Assembly: GCA_003695215.1 (NCBI GenBank) | Contig: RFIM01000241.1 | Span: 1-13,742, forward strand | From: Chloroflexota bacterium | GTDB lineage: Bacteria > Chloroflexota > Anaerolineae > Aggregatilineales > UBA2796 | Direction of reading: 5' to 3' | DNA: 13,742 nucleotides | In this document: piece by piece, positions 1 to 6,687 of the stretch | Position numbering within the stretch: position 1 is the stretch's first letter | Layout of the letters: every line of letters starts with the position of its first letter | Notes under the pieces: generated by a model | The model's database searches: none | Told to the model about the DNA's origin: nothing | The model's input: the letters and a program-made list of their open reading frames with translations, nothing else | Translations under genes and position numbers: made by a program

Positions 1-1800
1 CACAACGCCAACAACGCGGCAGTGGTCGTGCTGAAGCCTGCCACAGGCGAAATTTTAGCTATGGTCGGCAGCGTAGATTACCGCGATGACTCGATTGATG
101 GGCGCGTGAATGTAACCCTTGCGCCAAGGCAGCCAGGCAGCGCCATCAAGCCGCTCACATACGCCGCAGCCATGGAGCGCGGCTTCTCAGCTGGGAGTGT
201 GCTGTGGGATGTCGAGACGCACATTGGCGTGCCTGGCAGTCGGCTGTATTCGCCTGTCAACTACGATCGGACGTTTCACGGGCCCGTGCGCCTGCGCGAT
301 GCGCTCGCCAACTCGTACAACATTCCCGCTGTGCTGACCTTGCGGCAAATCGGCGTGGACGCGCTGCTGAGTTTCTCGGCGCGCCTGGGCATTCGCAGCC
401 TAGAGCCTGATCCTTCGCGCTATGGGCTATCGCTGACGCTTGGCGGCGGCGAGGTGACGCCGCTAGAGCTAGCGCGCGCTTATGCTGTCTTCGCTAATGA
501 TGGCAAATTGACGCCGACGACGTCGATTTTGTGCATTGTCAATAGCGAGGACGAGATCGTTTATGAGTATGAAGGCGGTTGCGCAGGGCGCGCACGCGCA
601 GCTGTCAGCGAGCGCAGCATTCTGAATGCAGCCAGCAGCAAAGCCGTCCTCGATCCACGCATTGCATTCGTGATCAGCGATATCTTGGCCGATAACGCTG
701 CGCGCACGCCGTCGATGGGCGCGCGCTCGCCGTTGCGCACTGACGGCATTGTCAGCTCAGTCAAGACGGGCACTACCGACAATTTCCGCGATAACTGGAC
801 GGTCGGCTACACCAGGAATGTGGTTGTTGCGGTTTGGGTGGGCAACAGCGATAACACGCCGATGCGCAATATCACAGGCTTGACGGGCGCGGCGCCGATC
901 TGGAATCAGGTCATCACGGGCATTTACGCCGATCCGAGCATCCTGGAATCTCTGAAAGCGCGCGGCAGGCTGCGCCCTGAGGCTCTGACAGCGCCTGCAG
1001 GCTTGATTCAAGAGCGGCTGTGCCTGCTGAGCAGCGTGACCGATTTGGCCGTGGACTGCCAGCGCGGGCGCGCCGAATGGAAGCTGGATTCGCCGCCGCT
1101 GGTGCCCAACGCGAGCGGCCAGCTGGTGCCATCTACCGATTGGCGCTTCGTGCCGACGCCGCTGCCTGCCAATGGGCCGTTGATCGAGCGCATCGAGAGC
1201 GGCGTTGTGCGCGCCTTGGCACAGCCTGTCGATCCGAACTTTGCCGCAGCATACGTAGCTAACGTGCGCAGCGCGCGCGGCGATCCAATGCCGCCGCCAC
1301 GCTATTGCCTTGTGCCGCAAGAAGTGCGCGCTCAAGTGCTCGGCGCACAGCCGCTGCTGTTCATAGATATCTCGCCTTTTGAAGATGAGTACATCTATGC
1401 TAGCGCTTACGCCTACGCGCGCGGGCTGGCCATCTTGCCGCGCCTGGTCTGCGATCAACAGCTCTTGGCTGCGGCGCCTGCCATCAGCGGCGTGACGGCG
1501 ATCATCAGCTCGCCGAGTTATGGCGCGACGGTCACTGGCACGGTCTACGTCACAGGCACAGCGGCTTGGGCGCCAGGTCAGGCGCTTTACTTCAAAATGG
1601 AGCTGCAAGGGCCGCAGTTCCCAGAGTGGACGACCTTCTCAGAAGTCTCTTACACGCCCGTCATCAACGGCGTATTGGGCAATTTTGGCGCCACAGGCCT
1701 GATACCGGGCACTTACCAACTGCGCATTGTGATCGTCGGCATGGACGCCAACTATCTGCACATCAGCCCGCCGACACCTGTGATCGTCACAGGGCAGTGA
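1..1800 (+). CDS. Penicillin-binding protein, transpeptidase domain plus C-terminal Ig-like domain (5' truncated)
   Basis: The reading frame is open from base 1, so the N-terminus (probably a membrane anchor and glycosyltransferase domain) lies outside the window; 599 residues are visible. The transpeptidase active-site motifs are all present: the SxxK nucleophile in PGSAIKP (Ser at visible residue 47), SxN as SYN (about 105-107) and KTGT (from 255). This enzyme class cross-links peptidoglycan stem peptides on the outer face of the cytoplasmic membrane. The opening stretch (LKPATGEILAMVGS) and the RQPGS context match PBP1A/1C-type bifunctional enzymes. Beyond about residue 340 comes a poorly recognisable linker of ~160 residues with several Cys, then a ~100-residue beta-rich domain (GVTAIISSPSYGATVTGTV onward) resembling bacterial Ig-like folds. 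PBP1C-type proteins also end in such a domain. The gene ends one base before the convergent dnaA stop. The family call is firm; the exact subclass is uncertain without the N-terminus. Confidence 0.93.
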   Translation, partial: HNANNAAVVVLKPATGEILAMVGSVDYRDDSIDGRVNVTLAPRQPGSAIKPLTYAAAMERGFSAGSVLWDVETHIGVPGSRLYSPVNYDRTFHGPVRLRDALANSYNIPAVLTLRQIGVDALLSFSARLGIRSLEPDPSRYGLSLTLGGGEVTPLELARAYAVFANDGKLTPTTSILCIVNSEDEIVYEYEGGCAGRARAAVSERSILNAASSKAVLDPRIAFVISDILADNAARTPSMGARSPLRTDGIVSSVKTGTTDNFRDNWTVGYTRNVVVAVWVGNSDNTPMRNITGLTGAAPIWNQVITGIYADPSILESLKARGRLRPEALTAPAGLIQERLCLLSSVTDLAVDCQRGRAEWKLDSPPLVPNASGQLVPSTDWRFVPTPLPANGPLIERIESGVVRALAQPVDPNFAAAYVANVRSARGDPMPPPRYCLVPQEVRAQVLGAQPLLFIDISPFEDEYIYASAYAYARGLAILPRLVCDQQLLAAAPAISGVTAIISSPSYGATVTGTVYVTGTAAWAPGQALYFKMELQGPQFPEWTTFSEVSYTPVINGVLGNFGATGLIPGTYQLRIVIVGMDANYLHISPPTPVIVTGQ

Positions 1801-1817
1801 GCTAGCGGCGCGCTAGC
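1801..1817. repeat. Inverted repeat at the convergent gene ends
   Basis: GCTAGCG and CGCTAGC form a perfect 7-bp stem around a GCG loop, immediately after the PBP stop codon and over the dnaA stop. It could act as a short bidirectional hairpin at the transcript ends. There is no T-tract on either side, so calling it an intrinsic terminator would be speculative. Confidence 0.35.
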
Positions 1818-3166
1818 GCAGGCGCAGCGGCGCTGTTGAGCGCGCTTTTGCCTGCAAGGGCGCCACAAATCGCCTCGAAGTCGGCGCGGAGCGCTGAATC
1901 AAGGGCGATCTGCTCAGCGATTTTAGCGCAGCCATGCGCCACGGTGCTGTGGTTTCGGCCGAGCGCCGCGCCGATTTGCGCTAGTGAAGCGTCCGAGAGT
2001 TCGCGGGCCACATACATCGCCATTTGGCGCGCTAGCGCAATACCTTTGGTACGCTTGCGGCTGGCCAGGTCGCGCACTGAGAGGCGATAGTGGGCTGCAA
2101 CTACGCTCATCACGCGCTCAAGCGAGGTGCGCTCAAGGCGCATCTGCTCAGCGCCGAGCGCGCGCAAGATCATCTGTGCTAGCTCGCGCGAGACGCTCTG
2201 AGCCGTCAAAGTGCTGTAGGTATTCAACTGATCGACGGCGCTCTCGAGATCGCGGACGTTTGTGGTCAGGCGCGTTGCTAGAAGTTCCAGCACATCTTTA
2301 GGCAGCTTCAGGCCGCGCGCTTTGCTCTTCTCAGCTAAGATCAGGCGGCGCAGCTCTAAATCAGGCGCCTCGAGGCGCGCCATTGGGCCTGCTTGCAGGC
2401 GCGAGCGCAGATCGCCGCTCAGGCGCGTCATTTCGCTGGGCAGGCGATCCGCGGCGAAAACAATTTGGCGTTGTCGGCTGCGGAAGATATCCCAGATCGC
2501 GACCAGTTCAGCTTGAGTGCTATCCTTGCCTTCGATGAACTGCGCGTCGTCAATCAGCAGGGCGTCGGCGTTGCGGAATTTCTCGCGGAAGGCGCTGTTA
2601 GTGCCTTCACGGATGGACTCGACCAGCGCTGTGGTGAAGGCTTCGGCGGTCAGGTAGAGCGCGTTACAGTTGCGCTCGAGCAGCGCGTGTGCGATCGCCT
2701 GCAGCAGGTGCGTCTTGCCATTGCCAAGGCTGCCGACGAACAGCGCAGGGCTGTGCCTGCCAATCTGGCCTTCGGCGATCGAGGTAGCCAGCAAATAAGC
2801 GTAGCGATTCGGCTCGCCGCTGATGAACGTCTCCAGCCTGTAGGCGGGATTGAGCGGGCTGCCGCTGTGCTGCGCGCTCTGATAGGTGAAGAGCGGCTCG
2901 TCAAAAGATTGCGTCGTAGGCGGTTCCCAGACGATCAGCTCGATCTGCGCAGGGCGCCGAAAGATGCTGCTGAGCGTCTGAGTCATAGATTCGAGCAAGT
3001 GGCGCTCGATCCAGTCACGTGCGTACTCAGTTGGCACAGTGACCGTGAAGCGGCCATCTTCATAGTGCGATAGTTCGACTCTGCGCAGCCAGGTATCGTA
3101 GATCGAACGGCTGAGCTGGACTTGTAATTGACCGAGCGTCGCTATCCACGCATCTTTTGCATTCAT
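1802..3166 (-). CDS. dnaA: Chromosomal replication initiator DnaA (divergent)
   Basis: 454 aa from ATG 3166 (MNAKDAW), chosen because canonical DnaA domain I starts here; the frame stays open ~20 codons further upstream without recognisable homology. DnaA binds DnaA boxes at oriC as an ATP-dependent AAA+ oligomer and opens the origin. Domain I is about residues 1-80 and the linker is short. The AAA+ core has the NPAYRLETF/NRYAY entry motif (106-124), Walker A GSLGNGKT (145-152), Walker B LLIDDAQF (203-210), sensor 1 around D240, LRSR (253-256) and sensor 2 NVRDLESA (303-310). Domain IV (about 345-440) has RQMAMYVARELS and the helix-turn-helix signature. That signature reads LGRNHSTV where most DnaA proteins have FGGRDHTTV: one residue shorter, with Asp replaced by Asn. 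No dnaN or recF follows, so I cannot tell whether this is the main initiator or a paralogue. Confidence 0.93.
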   Translation of the reverse strand: MNAKDAWIATLGQLQVQLSRSIYDTWLRRVELSHYEDGRFTVTVPTEYARDWIERHLLESMTQTLSSIFRRPAQIELIVWEPPTTQSFDEPLFTYQSAQHSGSPLNPAYRLETFISGEPNRYAYLLATSIAEGQIGRHSPALFVGSLGNGKTHLLQAIAHALLERNCNALYLTAEAFTTALVESIREGTNSAFREKFRNADALLIDDAQFIEGKDSTQAELVAIWDIFRSRQRQIVFAADRLPSEMTRLSGDLRSRLQAGPMARLEAPDLELRRLILAEKSKARGLKLPKDVLELLATRLTTNVRDLESAVDQLNTYSTLTAQSVSRELAQMILRALGAEQMRLERTSLERVMSVVAAHYRLSVRDLASRKRTKGIALARQMAMYVARELSDASLAQIGAALGRNHSTVAHGCAKIAEQIALDSALRADFEAICGALAGKSALNSAAAPALARR

Positions 3167-3303
3167 GATGATAACTGTTCTTTTTACAACGGCGCGCCGA
3201 GCGCAAAAGAGCCGTGCCTGCCACACAAGCTCGCTGAATAAGCGCAGGCGGCACTTTTACGCCGCGCGGACGTGGTGAAGACGGCACCAAAAGGATTGCT
3301 CCA

Positions 3304-3332
3304 ATTCTACTCGCGCTTTAGGCGAGGGGCAA
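3304..3332 (-). promoter_or_regulatory. Candidate sigma-70 promoter for dnaA
   Basis: On the minus strand TTGCCC (3332-3327) and TAGAAT (3309-3304) are separated by exactly 17 bases, oriented toward dnaA. The predicted start near 3297 would leave a ~130-nt leader before ATG 3166, long enough for leader regulation. Both boxes deviate from consensus, so this is a plausible rather than certain promoter. Confidence 0.45.
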
Positions 3333-3382
3333 CAAACTTTGCTGATTTTCGCGCCTTCTTCAGGAAACCTCAAGGCTTCTCA

Positions 3383-3400
3383 AGGCGCTAGAAAGCGCCT
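3383..3400. repeat. Hairpin-forming inverted repeat
   Basis: AGGCGCT and AGCGCCT form a perfect 7-bp stem with an AGAA loop. It lies upstream of the candidate dnaA promoter. No T-tract follows on either strand, so its role is unknown. Confidence 0.4.
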
Positions 3401-3432
3401 GTGCCACAGGTACGGTCTGCTGTGGGCATGGC

Positions 3433-3448
3433 GCGCCATATATGGCGC
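3433..3448. repeat. 16-bp perfect palindrome GCGCCATATATGGCGC
   Basis: Each half (GCGCCATA / TATGGCGC) is the exact reverse complement of the other, with no central gap. It has the form expected of a site for a dimeric DNA-binding protein. It lies ~100 bases upstream of the candidate dnaA promoter and ~60 bases beyond the rplA terminator. The identity of any binding protein is unknown. Confidence 0.45.
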
Positions 3449-3504
3449 TGGCGCACTTGTTCGGCAGCCGAGGAACCTTAAGTTTCGATTAAGGCAAGGC
3501 GGAG

Positions 3505-3536
3505 GCAAAGAAATCGCCCTGCAGATGCAGGGCGAT
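3505..3536 (-). terminator. Intrinsic terminator after rplA
   Basis: GCAGGGCGAT and ATCGCCCTGC (minus-strand order, 3536-3513) form a perfect 10-bp GC-rich stem with a 4-base loop. On the minus strand it is followed by TTTCTTTG. It starts 9 bases past the rplA stop codon, as expected for the end of the minus-strand ribosomal cluster. The T-tract is interrupted by a C. Confidence 0.75.
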
Positions 3537-3545
3537 GCAGCACGC

Positions 3546-4271
3546 TCAGGCGATTTCCTTCAAGCTGACGTTCATCAGCGTGTTGGCGTCAAGGCGGATG
3601 CCTGGTGACATTGTGGTAGCGATAGTCATGCGGCGCACATACGTGCCTTTGGCTGCAGCAGGCTTAGCGCGGCGCAATGCGTCAATCACAGCCAAGGCGT
3701 TCTTCATCAGCTGCTCTTCAGTGAACTGAATCTTGCCGATAGGCACATGTACGTTGCCGTTCTTGTCGTTACGGAACTCGACGCGGCCAGCGCGGGCTTC
3801 GCGCACAGCGCGCTCCAAATCTTCAGGATTGACGACTGTGCCTGTCTTCGGATTGGGCATCAGGCCTCTGCGGCCCAGCACTTTGCCCAGCGTGCCGACC
3901 TTGCGCATCATATCTGGCACGGCGATAGAGACGTCGAACTCAACCCACTCTTCATTGCGGATTTTGGCGATCAGCTCATCGCCTGCCACGTAATCGGCGC
4001 CGGCGGCTTCGGCGTAGCGCGCTGCTTCACCTTCGGCGAAGACTAAGACGCGCACAGTTTTGCCCAAGCCAGCTGGCAGAAGCACTGTGGTGCGCACTTG
4101 CTGATCGGATTGGCGCGGATCAATGCCAAGCCGCGCATGTAGCTCGACTGTTTCGTTGAATTTGGCGAAGGCGATTTGCTTGAGCAGCTTGATAGCTTCC
4201 TCAAGGCTGTATTCGCGCCCTGGCACGATGTGCTTCTTCGCCTCGAGATACTTTTTCCCATGCTGAGCCAT
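3546..4271 (-). CDS. rplA: 50S ribosomal protein L1
   Basis: 241 aa, close to the usual ~230. L1 binds the mobile L1 stalk of 23S rRNA near the E site and in many bacteria represses its own operon by binding the leader mRNA. The family signature is clear in the middle of the protein: VPDMMRKVGTLGKVLGRRGL followed by MPNPKTGTV. The typical N-terminus (GKKYLEAKK) and the C-terminal SPGIRLD segment are also present. An AGGAG Shine-Dalgarno sits 11 bases before the ATG. It follows rplK by 52 bases and ends at a strong hairpin, so it is the last gene of the cluster. Confidence 0.98.
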   Translation of the reverse strand: MAQHGKKYLEAKKHIVPGREYSLEEAIKLLKQIAFAKFNETVELHARLGIDPRQSDQQVRTTVLLPAGLGKTVRVLVFAEGEAARYAEAAGADYVAGDELIAKIRNEEWVEFDVSIAVPDMMRKVGTLGKVLGRRGLMPNPKTGTVVNPEDLERAVREARAGRVEFRNDKNGNVHVPIGKIQFTEEQLMKNALAVIDALRRAKPAAAKGTYVRRMTIATTMSPGIRLDANTLMNVSLKEIA

Positions 4272-4323
4272 GTTTCAGAATACTCCTGTAGTCATAACGA
4301 GCCTTTAGCTCTGCTACGTGATG

Positions 4324-4749
4324 TCAGTCCACTACTTTGATGCCCATATTGCGCGCTGTGCCTTCGATTTGGCGCATGGCCGCCTCGATGTCGTTGGCGT
4401 TCAGGTCGGGCATTTTGATCTCGGCGATCTCGCGGATTTGCTTGCGCGTGACCTGCCCGACAGTCTGTTTGTTCGGCGCTGGCGAGCCTTTCTGAATGCC
4501 TGCGGCGCGTGTGAGCAAGAAAGCAGTGGGCGGGCTCTTCAAAACGAAGCGGAACGAGCCATCAGTGAAGATGGTGATCTCAGCGGGCACAATCTCGCCG
4601 ACGCGATTGGCAGTGCGGGCATTGTATTCCTTGCAGAAGGCCATCAAGTTGATGCCATGCTGGGCTAGCGCTGGGCCAATCGGCGGCGCAGGGTTTGCCT
4701 TGCCAGCTGCGATTGACAATGTCACAACTGCTTTGACTTTCTTAGCCAT
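4324..4749 (-). CDS. rplK: 50S ribosomal protein L11
   Basis: 141 aa, the normal length. L11 binds the GTPase-associated centre of 23S rRNA and takes part in factor-dependent GTP hydrolysis. The N-terminal domain carries the conserved PPIGPALAQHGINLMAFCKE segment (about 22-41). The rRNA-binding C-terminal domain has the expected QVTRKQIREIAEIKMPDLNA and IEGTARNMGIKV motifs. GAGGT lies about 8 bases upstream of the ATG. The ~100-base gap upstream, after nusG, contains several complementary segments that could fold into a regulatory leader. Confidence 0.98.
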   Translation of the reverse strand: MAKKVKAVVTLSIAAGKANPAPPIGPALAQHGINLMAFCKEYNARTANRVGEIVPAEITIFTDGSFRFVLKSPPTAFLLTRAAGIQKGSPAPNKQTVGQVTRKQIREIAEIKMPDLNANDIEAAMRQIEGTARNMGIKVVD

Positions 4750-4781
4750 GTTCGATTACCTCATGTGGTGATGTACAAGCA

Positions 4782-4845
4782 GGACGCTCGGACGTCCCTC
4801 CATCTCTTGGCAGCTAGGCTGCCCGAAATACGCGCAAGAGCGTCC
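4782..4845 (-). promoter_or_regulatory. Structured leader upstream of rplK (candidate)
   Basis: On the minus-strand RNA, GGACGCUC (4845-4838) can pair with GAGCGUCC (4789-4782), an 8-bp closing stem. Between them GGCAGC and GCUGCC (4823-4818 and 4814-4809) form a 6-bp hairpin with a CUA loop. The 3' arm can alternatively pair with the neighbouring GGACGUCC (4797-4790), giving two mutually exclusive folds. The place between nusG and rplK is where L1-mediated autoregulation acts in some bacteria. I cannot see a clear L1 binding motif. Confidence 0.4.
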
Positions 4846-4847
4846 GC

Positions 4848-5717
4848 CTACTTTTTTTGGCCGAGCTTCTCGCGGCGCTCGGTCTTCTCGGTCTTTTCGC
4901 GGCGCTCTACCTCAGTCTTCTCAAATCTCTCAAACTTCTCAGTTTCCTTGGCCTTCTCAGGCGCTTTCTCTACCTGCAGAAAGTCCAGCTCTACGGGCGT
5001 CTCGCGCCCGAAGAAAGAGACCATCACGCGCACTTTGTTCTTCTCAGGGTCGATGAAGTTGACTGTGCCGATGAAGTCATAGAACGGGCCGTCTATGATG
5101 CGGACTCTGTCGCCGATCTTGAAGTCGACCCTGATGCGCGGCGTGTCGGACTCCATGCGGCGGATGATCTGCGCCACTTCTTCAGGGCGCAGCGGAGTTG
5201 GGCGGTTATCCGTGCCGACGAAGCCTGTGACGCCGGGCGTATTGCGCACCATGAACCAGCTCTCCTTGTCCATCTTCATCTCGACAAGGATGTAGCCTGG
5301 GAAGACGCGGCGCTCAACAGTGCGGCGCTTGCCTTCGCGCACCTCGATCTCTTCTTCGGTCGGCACGATGATGTCGAAGATGCGATCCTGCAAACCGAGC
5401 GTCTCACGGCGCTGCTCGATGATCTGGCGCACTTTGTTCTCGTAGCCGGAGTAGCAATGCACCACATACCATTGCGGCGTCTCATCCTCATGAATGATGA
5501 TCTGCTCGCCTTCGGCATTGGTGCCGATGACCACGTGATCGGGCGCTTCAGGCTCTTCGATCAGCTCATCTTTCTTCTTGCGGCGCGTTGTTGGGCGCTT
5601 GGGCTTTTTGGGCGTCTTAGCGCTGCGCGCCTCTTCCGCCTCGATCTCATCCAGATAGATCGGCGTCGGATCGTATTCAGGGTCTTCGTAACGCGGACGC
5701 GGTCTGCGTGGCGGCAT
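4848..5717 (-). CDS. nusG: Transcription termination/antitermination factor NusG, extended at both ends
   Basis: 289 aa from ATG 5717, against ~180 for most NusG proteins. This start is chosen because AAGAGGC lies 7 bases upstream and the codon sits just after the secE stop; the frame is open further upstream but there overlaps secE. NusG binds RNA polymerase, aids processive elongation and links to Rho or the ribosome. The NGN domain starts near residue 82 (QWYVVHCYSGYENKV) and includes RRVFPGYILVEM (136-147) and NTPGVTGFVG (159-168). The KOW domain (about 200-250) has GDRVRIIDGPF, FIGTVNFID and VMVSFFGRETPVEL. Added are an ~80-residue charged N-terminal segment (acidic, then a PKKPKRPTTRRKKK basic patch) and a 38-residue Glu/Lys/Arg tail with EKTE repeats. 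Both are probably disordered. The core call is secure; the extensions have no function I can assign. Confidence 0.96.
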   Translation of the reverse strand: MPPRRPRPRYEDPEYDPTPIYLDEIEAEEARSAKTPKKPKRPTTRRKKKDELIEEPEAPDHVVIGTNAEGEQIIIHEDETPQWYVVHCYSGYENKVRQIIEQRRETLGLQDRIFDIIVPTEEEIEVREGKRRTVERRVFPGYILVEMKMDKESWFMVRNTPGVTGFVGTDNRPTPLRPEEVAQIIRRMESDTPRIRVDFKIGDRVRIIDGPFYDFIGTVNFIDPEKNKVRVMVSFFGRETPVELDFLQVEKAPEKAKETEKFERFEKTEVERREKTEKTERREKLGQKK

Positions 5718-5727
5718 AGCTTGCCTC

Positions 5728-6240
5728 TTATTCAGCTCCAAACAAGCGGTCTCTAAAAAGCCACAAGCCCGCCACAACAACCACCATCGCAAGCGTGAGA
5801 ATGGTGGCGATCGAAGCACCTTCGGCGATCTGTGTGGTCAGGAAGCCGAACACAAAGCTGACCGCGCCTAAGAAGATTGAAGAGGCAATAGTGACGATCA
5901 GCACGATGCGCGTCAGGCGGTTGACTTCCTCACGGCTCGGCCAGGCGACCTTGCGTAGCTCAACCTGGACTTCATGGAAGTACTCGCGGACGTTTTGGAC
6001 AAAGCGCACTACGAAGTTGCGGCTGCGCGGTGCTTCAGCGCGTTGGCTGGGCGTTGGGCGGTCTTTACGGGTGACGGCGGCACTCGCGCCCGTCTCGACA
6101 ATGCCGCGTTTGGCTTGGCGGCGGCGGCGGCTATCGGAAATAGGCGGGGCAGCGGCTTGGGCCTTAGCCTGATCGTCAAGCTCGGTCTCGATCAGCTCTT
6201 CATCTTCAGTCTCTGAACGACGGGCGGCCGTGCGTGCCAT
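5728..6240 (-). CDS. secE: Preprotein translocase subunit SecE with extra C-terminal membrane segment
   Basis: 170 aa; the single-TM bacterial SecE proteins are usually ~60-130 aa. SecE clamps SecY in the SecYEG channel of the cytoplasmic membrane. The defining amphipathic helix is clear: FVQNVREYFHEVQVELRKV followed by AWPSREEV (about 80-106). It is followed by TM1 at ~110-135. A short loop leads to a second hydrophobic stretch (142-162) and a basic end (FRDRLFGAE), so the C-terminus should return to the cytoplasm. The first ~75 residues are hydrophilic, first acidic and then basic. AGGAGG lies 11 bases before the ATG. nusG follows after 10 bases, the classic secE-nusG pairing. Confidence 0.95.
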   Translation of the reverse strand: MARTAARRSETEDEELIETELDDQAKAQAAAPPISDSRRRRQAKRGIVETGASAAVTRKDRPTPSQRAEAPRSRNFVVRFVQNVREYFHEVQVELRKVAWPSREEVNRLTRIVLIVTIASSIFLGAVSFVFGFLTTQIAEGASIATILTLAMVVVVAGLWLFRDRLFGAE

Positions 6241-6279
6241 GTCGTAGTAATCCTCCTAAAAAGTGCGTTTGTTAGAGAT

Positions 6280-6306
6280 AAAACACCGTCTTGGCGACGG
6301 TGTTTT
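6280..6306 (-). terminator. Terminator hairpin between tRNA-Trp and secE
   Basis: AAAACACCGTC and GACGGTGTTTT form a perfect 11-bp stem with a 5-base loop. The flanking A and T runs make it an intrinsic terminator on either strand. On the minus strand it lies just past the tRNA-Trp 3' end and 40 bases before secE. I see no promoter in the short gap that follows, so partial readthrough probably feeds secE-nusG. Confidence 0.75.
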
Positions 6307-6318
6307 CAGTAAGCACTC

Positions 6319-6394
6319 TGGCAGGGGAGGCAGGACTCGAACCCGCAACCAACGGTTTTGGAGACCGCTACTCTGCCAATTGAGCTACTCCCCT
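6319..6394 (-). tRNA. tRNA-Trp (anticodon CCA)
   Basis: 76 nt including an encoded 3' CCA. The acceptor stem AGGGGAG/CTCCCCT pairs perfectly. The D arm (GCTCAATTGGCAGAGT), the anticodon loop CTCCAAA with anticodon CCA, and the T arm with GTTCGAAC are all canonical. It sits between rpmG and secE, a common bacterial arrangement. Unlike the two tRNA-Thr genes upstream, its CCA end is in the DNA. Confidence 0.96.
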
Positions 6395-6439
6395 AGTTTG
6401 GCGGGCAGACACTACGTGCGCCACGCCCTTTATCATACC

Positions 6440-6604
6440 CTATTTTGTTTCACGATGCAAGGTGTGACTGCGGCAACGTCTGCAAAACTTGCGCAACTCG
6501 AGCCGATTGGGATCGTTGCGCCGATTCTTGTAGGTCGTATAGTTGCGCTCTTTACATTCCGTGCAGGCGAGATGGATCACATGACGCACATCTTTTTTCG
6601 CCAT
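6440..6604 (-). CDS. rpmG: 50S ribosomal protein L33, zinc-binding form
   Basis: 54 aa starting MAKKDVRHVIHLACTECKER, the normal length for L33. I translated it directly from the minus strand. L33 is a small large-subunit protein near the E site. Four cysteines in two CxxC pairs (C14/C17 in ACTEC and C41/C44 in CRRC) form a zinc ribbon, so this is the zinc-containing version and not the cysteine-free paralogue some bacteria use under zinc starvation. The KNRRNDPNRLELRKF core and the HRETK end are canonical. GAGGAG lies 9 bases before the ATG. It is flanked by tRNA genes on the same strand and is probably cotranscribed with them. Confidence 0.97.
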   Translation of the reverse strand: MAKKDVRHVIHLACTECKERNYTTYKNRRNDPNRLELRKFCRRCRSHTLHRETK

Positions 6605-6687
6605 CTTGAAGACTCCTCAATGAACCTGCCTTGTGAGCCGAGAAAAGCGCTCACCTTGCCTTCGCTGCTAGGATACCGTGCATGCTG

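Larger units (their letters stand above)
3167..3545. other. Intergenic region between dnaA and rplA
   Basis: About 380 bases without a credible gene. It holds the candidate dnaA promoter, a hairpin with a 7-bp stem (3383-3400), tandem CTCAAGGC copies (3369-3376 and 3379-3386), a 16-bp perfect palindrome (3433-3448) and the rplA terminator (3505-3536). I looked for DnaA boxes (TTATCCACA and close variants on both strands) and an AT-rich unwinding tract and saw neither, so nothing here supports an origin of replication. Confidence 0.6.

Noticed and set aside
757..1608. Long open frame (283 codons) antisense to the PBP gene
   Set aside because: Arg/Ala/His-rich translation without any recognisable motif, mirroring the codon bias of the plus-strand gene, which has unmistakable catalytic motifs.
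2393..3073. Open frame of 226 codons antisense to dnaA
   Set aside because: Wholly inside dnaA on the other strand, with no motifs; GC-rich third positions on the coding strand explain the absence of stops.
3167..3545. Possible origin of replication beside dnaA
   Set aside because: No TTATCCACA-like boxes and no AT-rich stretch were found; the region is better explained by a promoter, repeats and the rplA terminator.
4857..5756. Long open frame (299 codons) antisense to nusG
   Set aside because: It is the complement of a clear NusG gene; the translation is Leu/Ala/Asp-rich shadow sequence and has no ribosome site of note.
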